Shown here piece after piece: positions 5,497 to 13,600 of a stretch of DNA of 37,667 nt (the stretch's first letter is position 1; each line of letters begins with the position of its first letter). This DNA comes from a virus, in IMG/VR virus record IMGVR_UViG_3300009182_000153, positions 1 through 37,667 of that record. One strand, written 5' to 3'. Both the position numbers and the translations under genes were made by a program. Below the pieces are notes generated by a model. The model did not search any database, had not been told where the DNA came from, and worked only from the letters and a program-made list of their open reading frames with translations.

Positions 5497-8154
5497 AATG
5501 GCTTCAACTAATAAAGGAATCAATCTATCATAATGAACTGTTAGGTACTTATCATTAATTGGTGCAGGTACCACAACTTCAGGCAATACTTTCTGTACTT
5601 CTTGTGCAGAGACACCAACCTGTTTTGATGGTGTGTAACCTAAGTCTAATGCTAGTTGACTTGGTTCATAATAGAAACCATTCAATGTCATTAATTTATC
5701 TAAAGCATTATCAATGTTACCGAGTTTTGTTTTTAATTGGTCATCAGAGTAACCTGCGGTGATTGTACCAGTTGCACGAATTTCACCATTAGATGTTGAT
5801 GCAGCAGTACCAACACCAATTGAGAAGAATTGTGTATTTGATGTTGTAGTTGAAAGTGTATTGGCTGTATTAACTGCTAATGAACCTGGATTAACCCATG
5901 TTGGTGCACCAGAACCATTACTTTGTAATAGGTATGTTGCTGTACCAACAGCAGTATTTGCAGTAGTGTTGGCTGCTGATTGATACAATACTTGACCAGC
6001 TGCACCACCCTGACCACCAGCATATGTTGGTGATACGTTATTAACCAATAATGAACCTGGATTGACCCATGTTGGTGCAGCAGAACCATTACTTTGTAAT
6101 AGATAAGTTGCTGTACCAACAGCAGTATTTGCAGTAGTATTGGCTGCTGATTGATATAACACGGTACCACCTGCACCACCTTGACCACCAGCATATGTTG
6201 GTGATACGTTGTTAACTAATGTAACTGTATAAGCAAATGATTCTACAATATCACCAGCTGATGCTGCGGCACCCAATACAAATGTTGTGCCGTTTGATGC
6301 AGTATAATCTGAAGCATTTAACAAAACACCATTTAGATATACTAGTAAATAACCAACTGTGTAACCAGAAGTAACAGTGAATGTTGTTTGTGCTGCTGAA
6401 GCAGTGTATGATTGTCTATTATATGTTGTTGCACCAATACCAGCAGAACCACCAGTAATTGTTGTTGCTTGTATACTTACAATTCTACCATAAGCATCAA
6501 CAACAATTTGTGGAGTTTGTGTGCCGGAACCAAATGTAGTACCGGCTTGACCTGATGTAAGTACTGGTAATCCTAATGCAACTACACCAACAGAAGCATT
6601 AGCTGTTAATTGAGTACTATTTGCATACACAGAAGTACTTGTAACTGTTACGTTAGATGCTTGTGTAACTTTACCTTGTGCATTAATTGTAAGAATTGGA
6701 ACTTGGTGATTTGATGCAGTGACACCACCACCATATATGCCCGCAGTAACACCTGATGCATATGAGTTGACTGATTGTACGTAAGCTGTTGTTGCAAATG
6801 CAGTGTTACTTACACTTGGATCCGATACTGTAATGCCAGTTACAACGTTACTGAAAGCTGCACCAGACAAGGCTGCTTTTCTAGTCTCTAAAGATTGAAT
6901 TGCTAATTGAATTGTGTTTGAAGAATCGGTAATTTCACCAAATGGTGTAGTGAATCCAATGTTGTTTGCATAGTATGGATTGTAAACATATCCATCAACT
7001 TCAATTAAAATATTATCACCATTTGGTGGTGTTGTAGTAAATGAAATTGTATTTGCTGATTGGTTTAAATTATACTCTGATTCAAACTGTCTTACACCAT
7101 TAATGTATGCTCTGACTTGTGTTGTAGATGAGAACACCGGAGTGGTAAAAGAATTACCACTATATCCCGAAACACCGTTTGCAATATATGATAGACGAGT
7201 TGAATTGATTGTGGTGCCTGGTGTTGCACCTCCACCACCGCCTGTTCCACCTGCAGCCCAATAGTAATTACCTGGACCGCCAGTTGCTAATACATAACCA
7301 GCAATAGATGCATTTGGTAGACCAGAAGTCAATGCTGACAATGCACCTGATGCTGATATTGCACCTGTACCACCTTCATTTATTGGTAATGGAATTTCTT
7401 TAGACCACAAAATACGGTAATATGCTGCACCATCTACATCCAACATTTCCCAATATTTTAAATTTTCATTCCAACGGATACTTGCCGCACGTCCAGAACT
7501 ACCACGGTCAACGTTGTAATAACTGTTGAGTGCAGTATTTACACCAGAACTTAATAAGAATGTGTTTGCAGCATATACAGTTTGGCCCGTCAATACAAAA
7601 TTACCACTAACAGTTAATCCATCTGAACCAACCACTACACCTTTTACATAAGCTGTTGCATTGTTGGCATAAATTTTTGAGTTTGCGGTTATATTTGTTG
7701 CGTATACATCAACAGTAGATACAGAAGTATTTGCCTGTAGTTTGTCAGTTACTGTATTGTATTTTATATTGGTATTTCCACCAACATATGCATTATTGGC
7801 AACAGAGATACCATAGTTTGCACCGTTTACAATAACAGGTCCGTTAAGGTTTGCTTGACCTGCGTGTGTTAAACCATATGCTGTATTGGTAAAATATATT
7901 TGACCACCAACAAACAAATTGGTATAGATGTTAGCAGAAGAACCTGTACCTTGAACACGAAGTTCTTTCTGTACAACCAAACTACCATTGGCCTGTAATG
8001 AGTTCTGAGTTGTTTCGTTTAAATAAAGAGTACCAGAATCTTTTGTGTAATCACTTTTGGCCAATGTATTGTTTTCTGCAATTAGACCCTGAGTGGCAAC
8101 AACCCATTCACCAAACGTATTGGCATAACTTAAAGTTGAAACTGTATTAGCCAT
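5449..8154 (-). CDS. Major tail fibre with C-terminal S74 intramolecular chaperone
   Basis: 901 residues. The N-terminus (MANTVSTLSYANTFGEWVVATQGLIAENN) is the baseplate-attachment type seen in fibres of T4-like aquatic phages. A beta-rich shaft follows, with a Gly-rich linker near residue 300 and a tandem 57-residue repeat (VSPTYAGGQGGAxGxVLYQS...TWVNPGSL) at about 645-760. The last 98 residues are an S74 chaperone domain with Ser803-Asp804 in GYSDDQLKTK, then QVGVSAQEVQKVLPEVV and the helix KELKSEVEILKGQIK. By family knowledge the domain trimerises the fibre and is released by cleavage at Ser-Asp. The ATG overlaps the preceding stop by one base (TAATG). It is likely the main host-recognition fibre; the downstream collar protein may form its tip. 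Confidence 0.9.
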   Translation of the reverse strand: MANTVSTLSYANTFGEWVVATQGLIAENNTLAKSDYTKDSGTLYLNETTQNSLQANGSLVVQKELRVQGTGSSANIYTNLFVGGQIYFTNTAYGLTHAGQANLNGPVIVNGANYGISVANNAYVGGNTNIKYNTVTDKLQANTSVSTVDVYATNITANSKIYANNATAYVKGVVVGSDGLTVSGNFVLTGQTVYAANTFLLSSGVNTALNSYYNVDRGSSGRAASIRWNENLKYWEMLDVDGAAYYRILWSKEIPLPINEGGTGAISASGALSALTSGLPNASIAGYVLATGGPGNYYWAAGGTGGGGGATPGTTINSTRLSYIANGVSGYSGNSFTTPVFSSTTQVRAYINGVRQFESEYNLNQSANTISFTTTPPNGDNILIEVDGYVYNPYYANNIGFTTPFGEITDSSNTIQLAIQSLETRKAALSGAAFSNVVTGITVSDPSVSNTAFATTAYVQSVNSYASGVTAGIYGGGVTASNHQVPILTINAQGKVTQASNVTVTSTSVYANSTQLTANASVGVVALGLPVLTSGQAGTTFGSGTQTPQIVVDAYGRIVSIQATTITGGSAGIGATTYNRQSYTASAAQTTFTVTSGYTVGYLLVYLNGVLLNASDYTASNGTTFVLGAAASAGDIVESFAYTVTLVNNVSPTYAGGQGGAGGTVLYQSAANTTANTAVGTATYLLQSNGSAAPTWVNPGSLLVNNVSPTYAGGQGGAAGQVLYQSAANTTANTAVGTATYLLQSNGSGAPTWVNPGSLAVNTANTLSTTTSNTQFFSIGVGTAASTSNGEIRATGTITAGYSDDQLKTKLGNIDNALDKLMTLNGFYYEPSQLALDLGYTPSKQVGVSAQEVQKVLPEVVVPAPINDKYLTVHYDRLIPLLVEAIKELKSEVEILKGQIK
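5881..6222 (-). repeat. Two tandem 171-base copies inside the major fibre gene
   Basis: Copies at 5881-6051 and 6052-6222, each 57 codons, encoding VNNVSPTYAGGQGGAxG, VLYQSAANTTANTAVG and TYLLQSNGSxAPTWVNPGSL. They are highly similar but not identical, with scattered synonymous changes. Length variation by unequal recombination would keep the frame. Confidence 0.85.
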
Positions 8155-8378
8155 TAATTAACCTTTTCCATTAGTTTGAGCATCATTTGTTTTATTTCTG
8201 AAACATCACTTTTGATGCTTTCCATTTCTGATTTTACTTTATTTATTTCTTGTTTTTGGACATTTAATAATTTAGATTTCATTAAGTACTCATTTCTAGC
8301 TGACTCATCAGTATTCATTATGACCATACTAGAAGTATCTCTGACCATAGAAGAACCTTCTATTTTTACCAAAGTCAT
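8154..8378 (-). CDS. Small coiled-coil protein
   Basis: 74 residues. The C-terminal half is a heptad-patterned helix rich in Lys, Glu, Met and Ile (LNVQKQEINKVKSEMESIKS, then DVSEIKQMMLKLMEKV). The N-terminus contains MVRDTSSMVIMNTDESARNEYL. Translation signals are good: AGGA about 8 bases upstream of ATG, and its stop overlaps the start of the major fibre gene. Placed directly before the fibre gene it may be a fibre-attachment clamp or assembly factor, but no family was recognised. Confidence 0.6.
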   Translation of the reverse strand: MTLVKIEGSSMVRDTSSMVIMNTDESARNEYLMKSKLLNVQKQEINKVKSEMESIKSDVSEIKQMMLKLMEKVN

Positions 8379-8379
8379 A

Positions 8380-10587
8380 TTATAGTCCTGTTCCAGTTGG
8401 TAATGCTAATGCACGAATGTCTTGAATCGTTGGAACTTGTGTGTTGTCATCAGTAGCCATAACAACCTTAATTGCAAATTGGCTGAATGATGTATATGTT
8501 TTACCATCAGAACCAACATATGAAATATAATTGTCAGCTTGATTATTTGTTCCTGGTGCATATTCAAATTCAATCATATCATTTCTGGATTGTGTTGAAT
8601 ATACATTAGAATTTCCTACCTGTGTCATCAAATGCCATGGTGCATTATCAAAGTTTTGTGTATCTTGGCGACTTAATACTTTGTAATATACATAGATGCC
8701 TGTACCTAATGGTTTCCATGCAGTCAAGTACACTCTCAAGTCACCTGAATCATTCTCTGGTGTCAATGTAACTTTCTTAGTAAAGTATCTTGCATAAGAA
8801 TTACCACCACTAGAAGAAGTTTCACCTGAAACCAATACAGTAACACCAGTTCCTGGTGTTGTATTTGAATCACTAATTGTAACTGTTGGTGTAGTTATAT
8901 AACCTGAACCAGGATAAATTGCATAAACAGTATCAATAGTTCCTGATGTGGTGTTACATGTATAACCTAAAGAAGCAACATCAGAACCAACATCAGGATT
9001 ACTTATTGTAATTGATATTGTATTTGCGTTGTAATAACCAGAACCAGAATTAATTAATGCAATAACGTTGTTTTGAATACCCATATTATTGATGATGTAT
9101 TCTATATTATATAGTGTCACACCATCATCTGAAATAATAGGACTCAAATTAGGATCCGTAGATGACAATGTGGCTGTCAATTGGAATGAATTGTTTGAAG
9201 TTGTCAATAATATACGTTCACCTTTACCATCATTGTAGTAGATGTTCTCAGGTGTGGGTACTCCATATTTACCTGGATTAATACTAAATGAACCATAAGG
9301 AAGATTTCCGTTGGCTAAAGTAGATGTATATTCATAAGATATACCAGTTCCAGTTGGTGTAAAGTCTGTTGTTGTCACATTGATTGCATCTGATACCATA
9401 TCTTTGTAGAAGTTTGCATGAGAGTTTTGTATCAAATTTGGATCAAGATAATGTTGAATATCATTTTGACCAAATTTTCTAGATGGCAAACCTTGTGGTG
9501 TAACAAATTGTATTTGTGCTGATGTAGTATCAAAATAACATCTATCAATAACAAACATCAAAGACTTTGTTTGATCCACTGTCCATGTTTGGCCATTTTG
9601 TGATTCAAATATACCACCAATATATGGTGAAGAACCGACTTTTGATGGATTTGTAGGGTTAGTATCAGATGGATTGGCTTTTGCTGTAGAAGGAACGGCA
9701 ATTTGGTTTTGCTGAGCATAATAAACTTGATAGTCAGCAGAATTGGTTTCAATCAGTACAGCATGTAAAACACCAGGTTGTATATAAATTGGTGCATCAA
9801 ACATAAATTCTGTGTATGTTGATGAGTCCAAATAATGTGGTGTTGATGATGTTACAACTTGGTCAGAAGTCAACATCTTTTCTGAGTAGTCTAATTTTTT
9901 ACCATCAGGATATCCATTTTTAGTACCAACAATTGAAACTTTAATTGGTACATTCTTTGATGGCTTAGAATAGAAAAATAATTTTACAGAATTAATAAAA
10001 ATACCATTTGGAAAATTATCTTTTTCTACAATAAATGTTTGTGCAATTGGATCACCATAACTTCTAACACCAATATTTGCAATCAATTGACTGCTTTGTT
10101 GATTGTCTTGTATGAAGTTATTAACTGAAGAATCTATTGCAGGTGAAAAACTTGTTTGTGATGCTTTAGTAAATAGACCCTGTGCAGTGAAAGTGGCTTC
10201 AGCCCAAGTGGTAGCTGAAGTAGGATCGGTTGAAACTGAACGATTGTCTACACGAAATACTCTTTGACCAGCTTGAAACTTATCTCCAGGCACGTTAAAG
10301 ATACCAACAAAATTACCAGATTCATCAGTAGATAATTTAGGTAGACCTGTACCATCATGTATAGTTTGCGCTACACTTGTTGTATTGCCTTTTAAGGTAT
10401 ATGTACTGTTGATTAAAGTACCAAGAGATGTTGAATCTGGTTTATTTAAACCAAGAGAGATATCTACCTTTTGAGTATCAGCTAACGTTGCTATCTTTGT
10501 TGTACCATCATATGCAATAATAGTTGATGTGTACGTATACAAATCAGGAAAAATTATTGTCGGAGATTTGGTTATATTATATCCCAT
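8380..10587 (-). CDS. Large tail/baseplate structural protein
   Basis: 735 residues. The central segment (about 175-290: RSYGDPIAQTFIVEKDNFPNG, then VKLFFYSKP, PIKVSIVGTKNGYPDG, and IYIQPGVLHAVLIETNSADYQVYYA) is a beta-sandwich module usually found at the C-terminal side of DUF4815 proteins in T4-like cyanophages. Here it is a separate gene right after the DUF4815 gene, so the two products probably act together. Residues 503-590 hold two copies of the G-x-G-Y...PTVTIS module also present in gp6, gp8 and the gp7-position protein. In T4 this position holds gp9-gp11, but direct homology to those cannot be claimed. Probably baseplate periphery or fibre attachment. Confidence 0.7.
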   Translation of the reverse strand: MGYNITKSPTIIFPDLYTYTSTIIAYDGTTKIATLADTQKVDISLGLNKPDSTSLGTLINSTYTLKGNTTSVAQTIHDGTGLPKLSTDESGNFVGIFNVPGDKFQAGQRVFRVDNRSVSTDPTSATTWAEATFTAQGLFTKASQTSFSPAIDSSVNNFIQDNQQSSQLIANIGVRSYGDPIAQTFIVEKDNFPNGIFINSVKLFFYSKPSKNVPIKVSIVGTKNGYPDGKKLDYSEKMLTSDQVVTSSTPHYLDSSTYTEFMFDAPIYIQPGVLHAVLIETNSADYQVYYAQQNQIAVPSTAKANPSDTNPTNPSKVGSSPYIGGIFESQNGQTWTVDQTKSLMFVIDRCYFDTTSAQIQFVTPQGLPSRKFGQNDIQHYLDPNLIQNSHANFYKDMVSDAINVTTTDFTPTGTGISYEYTSTLANGNLPYGSFSINPGKYGVPTPENIYYNDGKGERILLTTSNNSFQLTATLSSTDPNLSPIISDDGVTLYNIEYIINNMGIQNNVIALINSGSGYYNANTISITISNPDVGSDVASLGYTCNTTSGTIDTVYAIYPGSGYITTPTVTISDSNTTPGTGVTVLVSGETSSSGGNSYARYFTKKVTLTPENDSGDLRVYLTAWKPLGTGIYVYYKVLSRQDTQNFDNAPWHLMTQVGNSNVYSTQSRNDMIEFEYAPGTNNQADNYISYVGSDGKTYTSFSQFAIKVVMATDDNTQVPTIQDIRALALPTGTGL

Positions 10588-10609
10588 TTATTTTCTCGCT
10601 AAGTTTTGT

Positions 10610-13600
10610 TTATTTATTTTTAAAAAACCAGGCCACTCGGCCAACAACACCAAATAAGGAATTAAATGTTGCTTGCAATGGTTTATAACTGTCACTGGTT
10701 CTATAGATAGCAGCCATTGTCTTATTGACAATACCAACATTCAATTTACCAAATAATTTGTTAAACAAATATGCACCATATACAACGTTCTTACCCTTTT
10801 CAGTGAACATAATCAACAATTCAGATGCTCTATCAGCAGTAATTTCTCCTGCTTCATATGCCAATCTAATTATACCACCATCATCAATGATAGATGTTGT
10901 ACCATAACCGTTTACTGTATATGTTCCATCACCATCGGTCCACAAATTGTAAACGATATCGCCTTTTGGTTCAGCAACATTAACGGGAATAAGTTTCTCA
11001 TTCTTATTTAACCATGGATACATTTCATAATTTAAATCTGGGTCAAGTGCATGTAATTTACCATCAATATACAATGGGTGATTTGCAGTTGCAAAAGATT
11101 CAAATTTATCGGATGGAGAATATAAGAGTTTAAAGTTTTCATCCGATATTTTTTCCACAAACATAACTTTGTTTGTAGATGTTCCATCAAAGTTCATAAC
11201 TTCTTCACCAACAGTTATCTTTGAAATCTTTTTCTTTTTGCCGTTGGCCATTGTAACCATTGTATCAGCAGTGAAACAACCACCACCACAACTACTATTA
11301 CTTGGTGGTGGTGGTGGTACATAAGTAGCAGTTGTAGTTGTTGATGATACCATAAATTTGGATGTAACCTGAATTGTTGCACCAACATAATAGTCATTAA
11401 CACTAGATGCTTGTTGGTCTAGTTTAATCTTTGTTACACCAGTGAACCATGCACCACCACCAGGTTGTAATATTTCTTGGTCTACACTATCATAGTTACA
11501 ATTAGGTGGATTAGTTGATTCAAATACAACAGCGCCAGCTGAATTTTTAACAAGAACAGCAATACCGTTTAATGGTAAAGATGCATTGCCTGTTACACTC
11601 CAAGAAATTGTATGTGTACCTTTTGTTAATGTTTTACTAAACACATCAACATTGGTTGGACCAGTTATTGTACCAATAGAAACACCATCAATGAATACAA
11701 GATTTGTTCCAGTTTTTGTTGAAGATATTTGAATTACATATGTATCAGCTGGAATAACACCAGTAGAAAATGATCCTGTGTATGCGGTAGAACTATATGT
11801 AGTAGTGCTACCCCATACACCATATTGATTTAAGAATGTACACCAATCATTTGGGTTTTGTACTTTATAAATTTGATATGTGCCTGAACCACCGACTGGA
11901 GTATAACTACCACCAACACCTGTTACTGAACCTGAAAGTAGAATAGAAGTTGTTGTGTCATTCAGTGTACCTGTACCTGTTGCTGAATTTGGTATGTATG
12001 TTCCTGTTGCATCAATTTTACCATTTTGAATTGTTTGTGATGAAATATATGGCACTGCACCTAAAACTGGTGCAACATACAAACGAACATTAGTTGAATT
12101 TGGATATTTGTATACAGAAGCTACACGAGCAGTTGGATAAAATCTAGCTGCTGATGAAAGATAGAAACCAATAATATCATCTTCTTTAAATGTACCGGTA
12201 ACATTCTTTAATTCTACTGTACTTGCTGGTTGAATATACTTGTCAACATTTTTTCCATCAAACCATGTAGAAACTGGTGTGTTAACCAACATACCTTTTG
12301 TTCTAACCAATAGTTGTTGTGGTCTAATGAAAGGTAATAAATGAACAGAATCATCAGTTGTTTTATTAACCAATGAATTAAAATCACCACTGTTGGTGTA
12401 ATTCAAGCCCTGTTGGTCTTGTCTCTGTTGTAATTTATCATCAGTAACCAAAATTGTTGGTGCTGTTCTAGTATCAACCCAATTGTCCATGGATGGACTT
12501 AATCTTGCAACACCTTGTGCTACAGATAGTGAGAATGGATTCAAACTCAATGTGCTTGTTGCCAAAGGTTGTACGATTGTATTTGCTTTGGTATATGGAA
12601 GTGTGAATACGTTTGTTTCAGTTCCATGGATACTAGAAATAGCAAACGTATTAGTATTTCTCAGAGTACCTAAACTGTTTAATACTATAGGATTTTGAAG
12701 TTGGAAATTGCTAACAAGTGTCAACGGTGTTAATGTTTTGTTTCTTGTGTTGATGTTTGCAAAGTAATCTTTGTTATAAGTATCAGCAGTCAAGTATGAT
12801 GAGAAGTCATCTACCAAAATACCATTTTTAAAACGATTCAGACCATTTACATCAGGCACTTGTAGTGATGCAGCCTTTTGTTCCAGTAGATTCAAAGCTT
12901 GGTAGTATTCAAGGTTGTTAACTCTTGTTTGTAGGTCAGTGATATCTTTTTTGATCCAACGTTTGTAGATAACTCTATCAATAGAAAGATTTGGTTTAGA
13001 TAGAGTTGTTTTTCCTGAGAACATTTCTTCACCAGGAATTATAGCTGTATATGGATCATGTGTAATATTTGCAACCACCAATGAACCATCTGGTTGGTCT
13101 GGTGCAATTGGTGTTGTTGATGGTGCACCTTCAATTATTTTAAAACTTCTATCTTTACTTAGAATCAGTTTATCTTTTCTACCCAAATAGTAAGCATAAT
13201 CATTTGTGAATTCGGATAGATTTGTTGGTATCAATGCACCTGCATCTGTGTTCACTGATAAGTCTAATGTGAAAGTAGACACACCATTTTTTCTAGTTGG
13301 TCTGAAGTCTAATGAATCGGATAACTTATATGTGGTACGACCTGAACTTGTGTAACTTGGAATGTCTGAGTATGTTTCAGGTGAAGTTGACACACCACCA
13401 CTAGATGCAGCCAAATAAGATAGTACACTAAAGTAACCATCACCACCTGAGTGTTGGTAATAATCAAAAACAAATAACAATTTGCCTAATGGTTTGTTTG
13501 CACCAGCCACCAAAGAAACTGTTGCATGGTCATAGTAACCATCTCTTTGTCCATTATCTAACCTGAAAAGGTTTGTAACATCATATGTAGATGATGCCAT

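Noticed and set aside
10609-10620. AATAAATA upstream of the 735-residue gene as a late promoter
   Set aside because: It lies in the stop region (AAT AAA TAA) of the preceding gene and can be explained by Asn and Lys codons; spacing is possible but the evidence is too thin.
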